Source of the DNA: Bradyrhizobium erythrophlei
Lineage (GTDB): Bacteria > Pseudomonadota > Alphaproteobacteria > Rhizobiales > Xanthobacteraceae
Reading direction: 5' to 3'
DNA: 64,000 nucleotides
Assembly (NCBI RefSeq): GCF_900129425.1
Contig: NZ_LT670817.1
Location: 8,894,001-8,958,000, forward strand
Shown here: piece after piece, positions 25,391 through 33,458 of the stretch
Layout of the letters: the number at the start of each line of letters is the position of its first letter
Position numbering within the stretch: position 1 is the first letter of the stretch
The notes under the pieces: model-generated
Told to the model about the DNA's origin: nothing
The model's input: only the letters and a program-made list of their open reading frames with translations
Databases searched by the model: none
Program-made: the position numbers and the translations under genes

Positions 25391-26275
25391 TCACGCCGCC
25401 GCTTGCGCGATGAAGTTGCGCACAACTGCCGACGTCTCTCCTCGCCGATACGCCAGAGCGAGCCGGGCTGTCGCCGCTTGTCCCGCGATCGGTCGATAGG
25501 TGACGCCGGAAACTTGCAGTTGGCTCATCGACGCCGGTACGATCGACACGCCGAGTTCCGCGGCCACGAGGTTGACGACTGACGCGATCTGTGGCGCGAA
25601 CTGGCCGATGATCGGCTCGAAACCGGCTGCCCGGCAGGTGTTGATGATGCTGTCGTAGAGCGTGGGGCCGACCACGCGCGGAAACAGCAGAAACGGATCT
25701 TCCTTCAGGGTCGCAAGCTCCACTTCTTGCTGTGCCGCGACAGGGTGCCTAATGGGGAGCGCCACCATCATCGGCTCCTCCGAGAGAAGCCGGAGCTGGA
25801 ACGCTTCGCTCCCGGCGGCGCCGGGCCGCAGGAACGCAACATCGAACGACCCGTCCTGCAGGCCGGCCACGAGCCGTGTGGTGTTGGCCTCTTCCAACAA
25901 AAGCTCGACGTCGGCGTAAGCGCGCCGGAAGGCCCGGATGGCCGACGGCACGACCGCGTTGAACGCAGCCGACGCCGTGAAACCGACGCGAAGCGATCCC
26001 GTCTCGCCGCGCGCTGCCCGTCGTGCAGCCTTGATCGCCCGTTCAGCGAGCGTCGGCATTTCCTTCACGCCTTGCAGGAAAGCCTCGCCCGCTGCCGTAA
26101 GCTCTGCGCCATGGGGGACGCGGTGAAACAGCGGCGTTCCGATCTCCGCCTCCAGATCCTTGATTTGCTGGCTCAGTGGCGGCTGCCCGATCCCAACCTT
26201 AGCCGCGGCCTTCGTGAAGTGCCTCTCCTCCGCGACCGCCAGGAAATAGCGGATGTGACGCAGCTCCATCGTCAT
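25391..26275 (-). CDS. LysR-type regulator, itaconate-operon type (RipR/ItcR-like)
   Basis: 294 residues from the ATG at 26273-26275 (MTMELRHIRYFLAVAEERHF). The LysR helix-turn-helix (TKAAAKVGIGQPPLSQQIKD) and substrate-binding domain (LRVGFTASAAFNAVVPSAIR, DVAFLRPG, LGVSIVPASMSQLQ) are complete. It is divergent from the CoA-lyase operon with about 90 bases between, the standard LysR target layout. In Pseudomonas and Yersinia a LysR protein controls the itaconate genes, so that is the inferred role. The frame stays open upstream through the antisense of the lyase gene, which is not coding. Confidence 0.85.
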   Translation of the reverse strand: MTMELRHIRYFLAVAEERHFTKAAAKVGIGQPPLSQQIKDLEAEIGTPLFHRVPHGAELTAAGEAFLQGVKEMPTLAERAIKAARRAARGETGSLRVGFTASAAFNAVVPSAIRAFRRAYADVELLLEEANTTRLVAGLQDGSFDVAFLRPGAAGSEAFQLRLLSEEPMMVALPIRHPVAAQQEVELATLKEDPFLLFPRVVGPTLYDSIINTCRAAGFEPIIGQFAPQIASVVNLVAAELGVSIVPASMSQLQVSGVTYRPIAGQAATARLALAYRRGETSAVVRNFIAQAAA

Positions 26276-26299
26276 CTCCAAAAGCAATTGAAGAAGCGA

Positions 26300-26313
26300 C
26301 CAACATATATTGG
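26300..26313. promoter_or_regulatory. Candidate LysR operator upstream of the itaconate operon
   Basis: An A/T-rich interrupted palindrome ccaa-catata-ttgg in the 90-bp region between the divergent LysR and lyase genes. Its position and symmetry suit LysR autoregulation and activation, but it is a single site found by eye. Confidence 0.4.
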
Positions 26314-26365
26314 CTAACTGGCGTCGGCGCATCCACCTCCGGGGTGAAGAGGAAAGGAACCGCCA

Positions 26366-27208
26366 ATGGCCGACAATACATTCACCCCCACTCGAAGCTG
26401 GTTGTTCACCCCAGCAACCCGTCCGGATCGCTTCGCAAAAGCTTCCGCAGTCAGTGCCGATGTTATCATCCTCGACCTTGAGGATGCCGTCGCTCCCAAC
26501 GACAAGGATAGGGCGCGCGCCACGGCCCTTGATTTTCTGCGGTCGGGCAAGACGGACGGCGTGCGCCGTGCGCTGCGCATCAATGGGCTCGATACCCGCG
26601 CCGGCATTGCCGACCTCAATGCGCTGCTCGAAACCGGTGCCGCGCCCGACTACCTGGTGCTGCCCAAGACCGAGAGCGCCGGCCATCTTCAAATCCTCGA
26701 CCGCCTGCTGACCGCAGCGGGCAAGGACACCCGGCTCATCGGCCTGATCGAGAGCGCGCGCGGCCTCGCCGCGGTGGAGGCGATCGCGGCCGCGACGACG
26801 CGGCTCACGGGCCTGATGCTGGGCGCCGGCGACATGGCCGCCGACCTCGGGTCGGTCACGGCATGGGCGCCGCTCGCCTTCGCACGCGGCCGGCTGATCG
26901 CGGCCTGTGCTCTGGTGGGCGTAACGCCGATCGACGCGCCGTTCTTCGAGCTGCACGACGACGCCGGCCTGAAGCAGGAGGTCGCCGCCGCGGTGGCGCT
27001 CGGCTTCGCGGCCAAGGCTGCCATCCATCCCGCGCAGATAGCGGCGATCAACGCGGCGCTGACGCCAAGCGCCGAGGCGGTCGACAAGGCCCGCGCCATC
27101 CTCGCGGAGAACGCCAAGGGCGTCGGTACCGTCGAGGGCCAGATGATCGATGAGGCGATCGCCCGCAAGGCGCGCCGCACGCTTGCCGCGGCTGGGCTCG
27201 AAGCCTGA
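26366..27208 (+). CDS. HpcH/HpaI-CitE family CoA ester lyase, probable (S)-citramalyl-CoA lyase
   Basis: 280 residues with the CitE barrel signature: SWLFTPATRPDRFAKA at the N-terminus, VIILDLEDAVAPNDKDRARA (metal and CoA site), LPKTESAGHLQ, LIGLIESARGLAAVEAIA and MLGAGDMAADLG. The family cleaves malyl-, methylmalyl- and citramalyl-CoA. As the first gene of an operon with a MaoC hydratase and a family I-type CoA-transferase, the best reading is the last step of itaconate degradation, giving acetyl-CoA and pyruvate (Ccl/RipC role). Specificity is inferred from context. Confidence 0.8.
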   Translation: MADNTFTPTRSWLFTPATRPDRFAKASAVSADVIILDLEDAVAPNDKDRARATALDFLRSGKTDGVRRALRINGLDTRAGIADLNALLETGAAPDYLVLPKTESAGHLQILDRLLTAAGKDTRLIGLIESARGLAAVEAIAAATTRLTGLMLGAGDMAADLGSVTAWAPLAFARGRLIAACALVGVTPIDAPFFELHDDAGLKQEVAAAVALGFAAKAAIHPAQIAAINAALTPSAEAVDKARAILAENAKGVGTVEGQMIDEAIARKARRTLAAAGLEA

Positions 27209-27253
27209 AGCGACAACCGATTTCTCAACCCAACCTGCTGAAGGAGCACTGCA

Positions 27254-27781
27254 ATGGAAAACATTCTGGCCGCCTACAAAACCGTCGGCGAACGCCGCTA
27301 CCGCGAAACCTCAGGCCTCTACTGGGAAGATTTCGAGCCCGGCGATGTGTTCGAGCATCGCCCCGGCCGCACCGTACTCGATGTCGACAACACCTATTTC
27401 ACCCTGCTGACCCTCAATATCCAGCAGGTGCACTTCGACGCGGCCTACGCGGCCAAGACGGAGTGGAAGAAGATGCTGGTCGACTCGACCTTCACCCTCG
27501 CGCTGCTCACCGGAATGAGCGTGCGCACGGTGAGTGCCAAGGTCGTCGCCAATCTCGGCTGGGACAAGGTCAAGGCCACCAATCCCGTTTTCGCCGGTGA
27601 TACGCTCTATGCCGAGAGCACCGTACTTCACAAGCGCGAGTCCAAGAGCCGTCCGACTCAGGGGATCGTCACCGTCTCCACCCGCGGCATCAACCAGGAC
27701 GGCGTCGAGGTGATGAGCTTCGAGCGCACCATGCTCGTCCATCGCCGCGGCCACTCGCCCGAAGAAGCCGCCAACTACTGA
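27254..27781 (+). CDS. MaoC family hydratase, probable itaconyl-CoA hydratase
   Basis: 175-residue hotdog protein beginning MENILAAYKTVGERRYRETS, with ETSGLYWEDFEPGDVFEHRP typical of mesaconyl/itaconyl-CoA hydratases and YFTLLTLNIQQVHFDAAYAA carrying the catalytic His region. NPVFAGDTLYAESTVLHKRE is the usual second strand motif. It is 45 bases after the lyase with a gaaggagca ribosome site. Expected reaction: itaconyl-CoA to citramalyl-CoA (Ich/RipB role). A mesaconyl-CoA hydratase of another pathway is the main alternative. Confidence 0.78.
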   Translation: MENILAAYKTVGERRYRETSGLYWEDFEPGDVFEHRPGRTVLDVDNTYFTLLTLNIQQVHFDAAYAAKTEWKKMLVDSTFTLALLTGMSVRTVSAKVVANLGWDKVKATNPVFAGDTLYAESTVLHKRESKSRPTQGIVTVSTRGINQDGVEVMSFERTMLVHRRGHSPEEAANY

Positions 27782-27807
27782 TCACAGCAAACAGAGGAGA
27801 TACGACA

Positions 27808-29130
27808 ATGGATGTCGACTCGTTTTACCAATCGAAATTGACCACGCCCGACCAGGCCGTGGCATCCATTCCCGCCGGGTCCAAGCTTTCCATGGGCATG
27901 GCGATGGCGGAGCCGCCGGCACTGCTGAAGGCGCTGGCGGATCGCGCCGAGGCCGGCGGGATCCAGGACCTGAAGGTCTACTATTTCGAGTCCAATCGCA
28001 TCGCTGGGGACACCATTCTTCGCTACGAACTGAACGACCGCATAAGCCCCTATTGCATGTTCATTTCGGGCGTCGAACGGGCGCTGATCAAGCGCGGCAT
28101 GCAGGATGGCGGGCGGAAACTGATCAACTACGTGCCCAACAACTTCCACCAGACGCCCCGGCTGCTGATCGACGAGATTGGCATCGACACGTTCATCTGC
28201 ACGGTCTCGCTGATGGACCGGCACGGCTATTTCAGCTTCGGCACCGGCAACGACTATTCGACCAAGGTCGCGCGCGCGGCCAAGCGCCTGATCGTCGAGG
28301 TCAACGAGAACATGCCGCGGGTCAATGGCGCCGGCGCCGAGCTGCACGTGTCGGAGGTCGACGCGATCGTCGCGAACAACGTCCCGCTTCTTGAACTGCC
28401 GGTCCGCGCACCGACGCGCGAGGACGAGGTGATCGGCCGCACGATCGCCGGCCTCGTGCCCAACGGCGCCTGCCTGCAGATGGGCGTCGGTGCTCTGCCT
28501 AACCTCGTCTGCGCCGAGCTTAAGGGCCGCAACGACCTCGGCATCCACACCGAAGCGTTGAACCCCGGGCTGGTCGACCTCATCCGCGCCGGCGTGGTCA
28601 CCAATCGCCGCAAGGCGATCGACCGCGGCAAGACCGTCTTCACCTTCGCCATGGGGCAGAAGGCGATGTACGACTTCCTCAACGACAATCCGGCGGTCGA
28701 GAGCGCGCCGGTCGATTATGTCAACGATCCGCACATCATCGCGCAGAACGACAACGTCATCTCGATCAATGCGACGATCCAGATCGACCTGACCGGCGCT
28801 TGCAACTCCGAGCACATGCTCGGCCACCAATATAGCGCGTCGGGCGGCCAGCTCGACTTCGTGCGCGGCGCCTTCGCGTCAAAGGGCGGCAAATCGATCA
28901 TTGCAGCACGCTCGACAGCGGCGAAAGGGAAGGTCTCGCGCATCGTCGCCCGGCTCGACGGGCCGGTCACCACGCCGCGTATCGACAGCCATCACATCGT
29001 TACCGAGTTCGGAGCGGTGAACCTCAAGGGCCTGTCCTCGACCGAGCGCGCGCTCAGGCTGATCGAGCTCGCCCATCCCGAATTCCACGACGGACTGAGG
29101 GAAGCCGCCAAACAGCAGCATCTGATCTAA
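27808..29130 (+). CDS. Acetyl-CoA hydrolase/transferase family, probable itaconate CoA-transferase
   Basis: 440 residues of the Cat1/4-hydroxybutyrate CoA-transferase family. The oxyanion motif LQMGVGALPNLVCAELKGRN and the catalytic Glu region DLGIHTEALNPGLVDLI are present, and a C-terminal DGPVTTPRIDSHHIVTEFGA is typical. It would load CoA from succinyl- or acetyl-CoA onto itaconate (Ict/RipA role). Spacing of 27 bases from the hydratase and 14 bases to the next gene indicates one transcript. Confidence 0.82.
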   Translation: MDVDSFYQSKLTTPDQAVASIPAGSKLSMGMAMAEPPALLKALADRAEAGGIQDLKVYYFESNRIAGDTILRYELNDRISPYCMFISGVERALIKRGMQDGGRKLINYVPNNFHQTPRLLIDEIGIDTFICTVSLMDRHGYFSFGTGNDYSTKVARAAKRLIVEVNENMPRVNGAGAELHVSEVDAIVANNVPLLELPVRAPTREDEVIGRTIAGLVPNGACLQMGVGALPNLVCAELKGRNDLGIHTEALNPGLVDLIRAGVVTNRRKAIDRGKTVFTFAMGQKAMYDFLNDNPAVESAPVDYVNDPHIIAQNDNVISINATIQIDLTGACNSEHMLGHQYSASGGQLDFVRGAFASKGGKSIIAARSTAAKGKVSRIVARLDGPVTTPRIDSHHIVTEFGAVNLKGLSSTERALRLIELAHPEFHDGLREAAKQQHLI

Positions 29131-29143
29131 GGAGAAACAAGCC

Positions 29144-30703
29144 ATGAGCACGCAGAATAAAGATCATCCATCCCTTCTTGTACGGGAGGGCGATGCGACG
29201 TCGGGCCTGTCGAGGCGTCATTTCATTGGAGCGACCGCCGTCGCGGTCGGCGGGCTGCTCACCGGCGGCGGCGCCGCGCTGGCAGACGAGCGAGCCGCCA
29301 AGGAGGCGCCTGCCGCGGCCAAGCCGAGCGGGCTGGAGAAACGGACGCAGGTCGAGGCCCTCGCCAGCTATGCTGCCCGCGCCAGATTCGACGATCTCTC
29401 GGTGGCGTCGCGCAAGCAGCTGCCCATCCATATCCTCGACTGCCTCGGGTGCTGCATCGCAGCCCTCGGAGCGGGCCCCATTCAGGCCTGTCGCGAGCAG
29501 GTCTCGGAATTCGGCGGCGCCGGCCCCTGCACGCTGATCGGCGGTGGCAAGGCGAACCCAATCTACGCCGCGTTCTGGAACACCGCGCTCGTCCGTTACG
29601 TCGATTTCATGGACAACTTCCTGGCTCAATCCGAAACCTGCCACACGGCCGATAATTTCGGCGTGGCGCTCACCATCGCCGACTATGTCGGGGCGAGTGG
29701 CCGCGACCTGATGCTCGGCGTGGCGCTGGGCTACACGGTTCAGTCGCGCTTCGTCGATCACGCGAATTTCATGACCCGCGGGTTCGACCACACAACGCAA
29801 CTGGCCTTCTCGCACAACGCCGCCGGCGGCCGGCTACTCGGCTTGAGCGAAAAGCAGATTGCCCACGCGATAGCGATGGCCGCGGTCAGCGATGCGTCCT
29901 TCGCCGTCGTGCGGGCCAAGCCGCTGTCGCAGTGGAAAGGCCTGGCCTCGGCGCAGTCGGCGCTCGGCGCGATGAACACGCTGTTTCTCGCGCGACGCGG
30001 CGTTGAGGGGCCACTGCAAGTGATCGAGGGCCCATTTGGCATCGACCATCTGTTGGGGATAACGATCGATATCGACTGGGACAATCAGGGTTACGAAGGC
30101 GTGGTGGAGAGCACCATCAAGAAATATAATGCCGTGATCCATTCGCAATCCGCCATCTACTGCATGGTCGAGCTCGCCAAGAAGCACCAGATCGATCCCA
30201 CCAAGGTTGCATCGATCGAGGCGGAGGTGTTCCAGCTTTGCTACGACTTTGCCGGCGGCGGCCTCTACGGCACGGACAAGGTCATCCGAACCAAGGAGGA
30301 GGCCGATCACAGCCTGTCCTACTTGCTTTCGGTCGCGCTCATTGATGGCGACGTCACGCCGGCGCAATTCACGCCGGAGCGCATCGCCAGGGCCGACGTG
30401 CAGACGCTGTTGAAGAAAGAGACGACCCGGCCGAGCGCTGCATACACGGCCCTTTATCCCCGGAAGATGCCCGCCAAGGTCACTGTCCGGCTGCAGGACG
30501 GGAGCGTGATCGAGCACGAAGTCCAGGACTATCCAGGTCTCGCGTCCCGGCCCTTCACGTGGGAGGAATCCGTTGCAAAGTTCGACACGCTCGTGGCCGG
30601 CCGCATCGACCAAGGGCTCTGCCGGGAAATCAAGGAAGCTGTGCAGTCGCTCGAAACCATCCAAGCGAGGGACCTGACGAACCTGCTGGGTAGGTCCTCA
30701 TGA
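29144..30703 (+). CDS. Tat-exported MmgE/PrpD family protein
   Basis: 519 residues. A twin-arginine signal (SRRHFIGATAVAVGGLLTGG, Arg24-Arg25) precedes a full MmgE/PrpD domain (ILDCLGCCIAALGAGPIQAC, NTALVRYVDFMDNFLA, HAIAMAAVSDASFAVV). The family includes 2-methylcitrate dehydratase, iminodisuccinate epimerase and cis-aconitate decarboxylase. The P. aeruginosa itaconate cluster also contains an MmgE/PrpD gene. Export means it must act on a free acid, not a CoA ester. Which reaction it performs is open; a periplasmic supply or isomerisation step for itaconate is a hypothesis. Confidence 0.82.
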   Translation: MSTQNKDHPSLLVREGDATSGLSRRHFIGATAVAVGGLLTGGGAALADERAAKEAPAAAKPSGLEKRTQVEALASYAARARFDDLSVASRKQLPIHILDCLGCCIAALGAGPIQACREQVSEFGGAGPCTLIGGGKANPIYAAFWNTALVRYVDFMDNFLAQSETCHTADNFGVALTIADYVGASGRDLMLGVALGYTVQSRFVDHANFMTRGFDHTTQLAFSHNAAGGRLLGLSEKQIAHAIAMAAVSDASFAVVRAKPLSQWKGLASAQSALGAMNTLFLARRGVEGPLQVIEGPFGIDHLLGITIDIDWDNQGYEGVVESTIKKYNAVIHSQSAIYCMVELAKKHQIDPTKVASIEAEVFQLCYDFAGGGLYGTDKVIRTKEEADHSLSYLLSVALIDGDVTPAQFTPERIARADVQTLLKKETTRPSAAYTALYPRKMPAKVTVRLQDGSVIEHEVQDYPGLASRPFTWEESVAKFDTLVAGRIDQGLCREIKEAVQSLETIQARDLTNLLGRSS

Positions 30704-31293
30704 ACCGGATGCGCGATGAAATCTCGTCGTTGCATGCGCCCCCAGTGAGGAAACGCGCTTCACGGACCTTGAAGCGGCTGCCATCAGGTCTTGCCACCCG
30801 ACGGGCAAATCAGTGCATGGTTGTCCAGCCCCTCGAGAAAAAATATTCTGGTTTTCCGAAGACCCAAATCACCGCTATATACGTGGCGTCCCGTCCCACA
30901 CAGAGGGGCGTTTCGCGATCGTCACGGACGTTGGAGCGGGATGCGGTGGACGCGAAGGTGTCTTTGACGAACGACACTGACGCGGACGGCGAAGTCGTGT
31001 GGTCCTGACGCCTCGACGCAGGCGTCAAGCTGGCGAGGTTTTTTCGCCAGTGACGGTGTCAACAAGCCGATCACCGGGGAGAGCACGTATAAGCCGTAAA
31101 CCATTGCGCGGGGAATGCCGGGTGATTCCGGTGTGACCTGACTACGCGTGTGCGCTCTACCACTACCCCTGCACGCGCGGCGGCGGGCGCATCGGGCGCC
31201 CGGCATTCCCTGCGCCCTCTGATTGCAGAGGGCGGAACGAGCCGGCCAAACCTCGCGCAACACATGCGGCGAGATCGCGAACTCGTATCTTGC

Positions 31294-31378
31294 CGTCATT
31301 GCGAGGAGCGAAGCGACGAAGCAATCCACTCTTTCTTATTGTAGCCCCATGGATTGCTTCGCTTCGCTCGCGATGACA
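31294..31378. repeat. Dispersed palindrome (cgtcattgcgagg... family)
   Basis: Left arm cgtcattgcgaggagcgaag, then caatcca; right arm tggattg, then cttcgcttcgctcgcgatga. The arms pair over about 30 bases around a short A/T-rich centre. This type is widespread between genes of rhizobia and relatives. Confidence 0.75.
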
Positions 31379-31384
31379 CTCAAC

Positions 31385-31489
31385 CGTCGTCACCCGCGAA
31401 GGCGGGTGACCCAGTATTCCAGAGACGCCAGTGATTGAATCGACAAGCCGCAGCGTACTGGATGCCCCGCATTCGCGGGGCATGACGAC
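31385..31489. repeat. Dispersed palindrome (cgtcgtcacccgcgaaggcg... family)
   Basis: Left arm cgtcacccgcgaaggcgggt followed by gacccagtattccagagac; right arm cgtactggatgccccgcatt followed by cgcggggcatgacga. The outer arms are inverted repeats. It starts six bases after the previous palindrome, so the two elements form a composite. Confidence 0.75.
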
Positions 31490-31537
31490 CTTGGCAGGGC
31501 TTTCGCAGGGACGATCAGCATTGCTTGCGAAGAGCGC

Positions 31538-32134
31538 TCACCGCTCGCGGCGGGTCGATCTGCTCCAGTTTTTCAGCGACGACCAGACGCCGCGCGAGAG
31601 GCGGAAGCAGTCGACCGGGGTCGACGACCCCAGCGCCTCGAAGCGATGCAGCTCGACGCCGCTCCACTGGAAGCCGCACTTTTCCAGGATGTTGCGCGAC
31701 GACGGGTTGGTGACCCGCGCGCCGGAGATCAACTGCTCGACCTCGAATTCCTCGAAGGTGAAATCGATTGCCGCGCGCGCCGCTTCGGTACCGAAACCCT
31801 GGCCCCAATGCTCGACGCCGAGCCAGTAGCCGAGTTCCGGTGCGCCCTGCTGGCGCCAGTCGACGCCGACGACACCGATCGGGGTGTAATTGTTTTCGAT
31901 CAGGAACACGGTGCCGCGATGGTCGCTCGCCAGAGCGCGCACGAACTCGATGGCATGGTCCTGGGAATAGGGATGCGGCATGCGGCGGGTGTTCTCGGCG
32001 ATCCGGCGGTCGTTTGCGAGGCGCGCGATCGCTTTTACGTCCGCGAGCGTCGGCCTGCGCAACGTCAGCCGTTCCGTCTCGAGGACGCTGGGACTTGCCC
32101 CGCGCAAGGAGGGACTAGGGATATCCTGCAACAT
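31538..32134 (-). CDS. GNAT family N-acetyltransferase (RimJ/RimL type)
   Basis: 198 residues from the ATG at 32132-32134 (MLQDIPSPSLRG). ETERLTLRRPTLADVKAIAR is the RimJ/RimL-like start, LGYWLGVEHWGQGFGTEAAR the acetyl-CoA motif A, and NPSSRNILEKCGF motif B. Members acetylate ribosomal protein N-termini or small molecules; no substrate is assigned. It follows rpmA in the same direction, an arrangement common in Bradyrhizobium. The frame stays open into the rpmA end, but that part is not conserved. Confidence 0.85.
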   Translation of the reverse strand: MLQDIPSPSLRGASPSVLETERLTLRRPTLADVKAIARLANDRRIAENTRRMPHPYSQDHAIEFVRALASDHRGTVFLIENNYTPIGVVGVDWRQQGAPELGYWLGVEHWGQGFGTEAARAAIDFTFEEFEVEQLISGARVTNPSSRNILEKCGFQWSGVELHRFEALGSSTPVDCFRLSRGVWSSLKNWSRSTRRER

Positions 32135-32278
32135 GTCGGGCTCCTGTATGCGACAACAAAACGCAACTTTTGCGGAACGCACGCAACAAAAAAGAGAGGC
32201 CGGTTTCCCGCCTCCCCTTTGGAGCCTTCTTGAGCTCCGCCGGTTCACAGGACCCGGCGGACTCATTTTGTCCACCGT

Positions 32279-32551
32279 TTACTCGGCCGCGGCTTCCATC
32301 ATCGGAACCACCGATACGAAAGTGCGGCCGTTGGCTTTTGCACGAAACTCGACATGGCCTTCGACCTTGGCGAAGAGAGTATGGTCAGTGCCCATGCCGA
32401 CATTAAGGCCGGGATGCCAGGTGGTGCCGCGCTGACGCGCAATGATGTTTCCTGGAATCACGTGCTCTCCGCCATAGGCCTTGATCCCGAGCCGCTTGCC
32501 CGCCGAATCCCGCCCGTTTCGCGATGAACCGCCTGCTTTTTTGTGAGCCAT
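32279..32551 (-). CDS. rpmA: 50S ribosomal protein L27
   Basis: 90 residues starting MAHKKAGGSSRNGRDSAGKR, the invariant L27 N-terminus that reaches into the peptidyl-transferase centre, followed by LGIKAYGGEHVIPGNIIARQ and RGTTWHPGLNVGMGTDHTLF. It follows rplU by about 85 bases. obgE, which usually comes next, is displaced by the accessory region. Confidence 0.97.
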   Translation of the reverse strand: MAHKKAGGSSRNGRDSAGKRLGIKAYGGEHVIPGNIIARQRGTTWHPGLNVGMGTDHTLFAKVEGHVEFRAKANGRTFVSVVPMMEAAAE

Positions 32552-32635
32552 AGCCCGTCTCCAACGTCGTCGTATTTCTAGATCAATTCCTTGACGGAAT
32601 CATTTCATTTTTTGTCACGCGATCGTTTTCGCGCT

Positions 32636-33136
32636 TCACTTTTTCTTGGCCGGCGCCTTCTTGGCGTCGGGCCTGGCGCGCGGCTTTGCCGCGGCCTTTT
32701 TGGCAACCGCTTTCTTGGCGGGGGCCTTTTTCTTCGCGGCCACCGGCGCCTCGTCATCGCCGTCCGCGGGGGCGGCAACCACCGGCTTCTCCCGCTTCGG
32801 GCGCGGACCGATGGTCGGCTTGTTGTCGTTGGTCAGGATCTCGGTGATGCGCAGCACCGTGATCTCGTCGCGATAGCCGCGCTTGCGGCGCGAATTCTTG
32901 CGGCGGCGCTTCTTGAACGAGATCACCTTCGGACCGCGCTTGTGCTGCAGCACTTCGGCCGCCACGCTCGCGCCCGCCACCGTGGGCGCGCCGAGCACCG
33001 GCGATTCCCCGCCGACCAGCAAAACCTCGCCAAGCTGCACGATCGTCCCGACATCGCCGGCGATCTTGCCTATCTCGAGCACATCATCCGGAACGACGCG
33101 GTATTGCCGGCCGCCGGTTTTGATGACTGCGAACAT
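32636..33136 (-). CDS. rplU: 50S ribosomal protein L21 with a basic C-terminal tail
   Basis: The first 105 residues are standard L21 (MFAVIKTGGRQYRVVPDDVL, then KKRRRKNSRRKRGYRDEITV and LRITEIL). They are followed by an extra 60 residues rich in Ala and Lys (repeats of KKAPAKKAVAKKAAAK), giving 166 residues against roughly 103 in E. coli. Such tails are seen in several alphaproteobacteria. The tail is histone-H1-like in composition and probably contacts rRNA. Confidence 0.95.
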   Translation of the reverse strand: MFAVIKTGGRQYRVVPDDVLEIGKIAGDVGTIVQLGEVLLVGGESPVLGAPTVAGASVAAEVLQHKRGPKVISFKKRRRKNSRRKRGYRDEITVLRITEILTNDNKPTIGPRPKREKPVVAAPADGDDEAPVAAKKKAPAKKAVAKKAAAKPRARPDAKKAPAKKK

Positions 33137-33458
33137 CGTTTAATTCCTTCGTGTTCGATCCCGGCCTCGGACAGGTCCGGGCCGGCTTTTTCTTCAGTCG
33201 TTATGGATTCAATTTCCGCGCGATCGGGGGAGCGATCCCTTAGATCCACGCAAAAACAAGCGGCGCGAGGAAATCCCGCGCCGGGTGCGGGTCTTATAGC
33301 CCGGAAGCGCCCCGAGTCAAGGCAAAGCCGCCCAAAAGCAGCCGAAACATCAGGGATTTGGCGTATTTTGCGTCAGCCCGGCCTGTTTAATCTCCCCTGT
33401 GAAACCAATGGGTTCCCTCGCCGTTGTCCCCCCGAATTCGGACCGGGCAAGGGGCAAA
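33137..33458. other. 322-bp divergent region between rplU and the ROK gene
   Basis: No gene seen. A GC-rich hairpin with ccggcc/ggccgg arms lies at about 33160-33190, inside the probable 5' leader of rplU, followed on the plus strand by cttttttc. It could be an L21 leader structure or a stray terminator; sequence alone does not decide. Confidence 0.4.

Larger units (their letters stand above)
30704..31537. other. 834-bp non-coding end of the accessory region, mostly repeats
   Basis: No supported gene. 30704-31140 has weak frames only. From about 31145 there is a GC-rich block (gcgcgcggcggcgggcgcat then gcctctgattgcagagggcg-like hairpin) resembling a Bradyrhizobium dispersed element, followed by the two better-defined palindromes listed separately. 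The block separates the itaconate operon from the GNAT-rpmA-rplU genes. Confidence 0.6.

Noticed and set aside
25391..27028. Single 545-codon minus-strand frame covering the LysR gene and beyond
   Set aside because: The part above 26275 is antisense to the CoA lyase gene and has no family features; the LysR start is at 26275 or 26269.
31145..31490. Possible CRISPR-like array from repeated palindromes
   Set aside because: The elements are different palindromes without regular spacers, and no cas genes are present.
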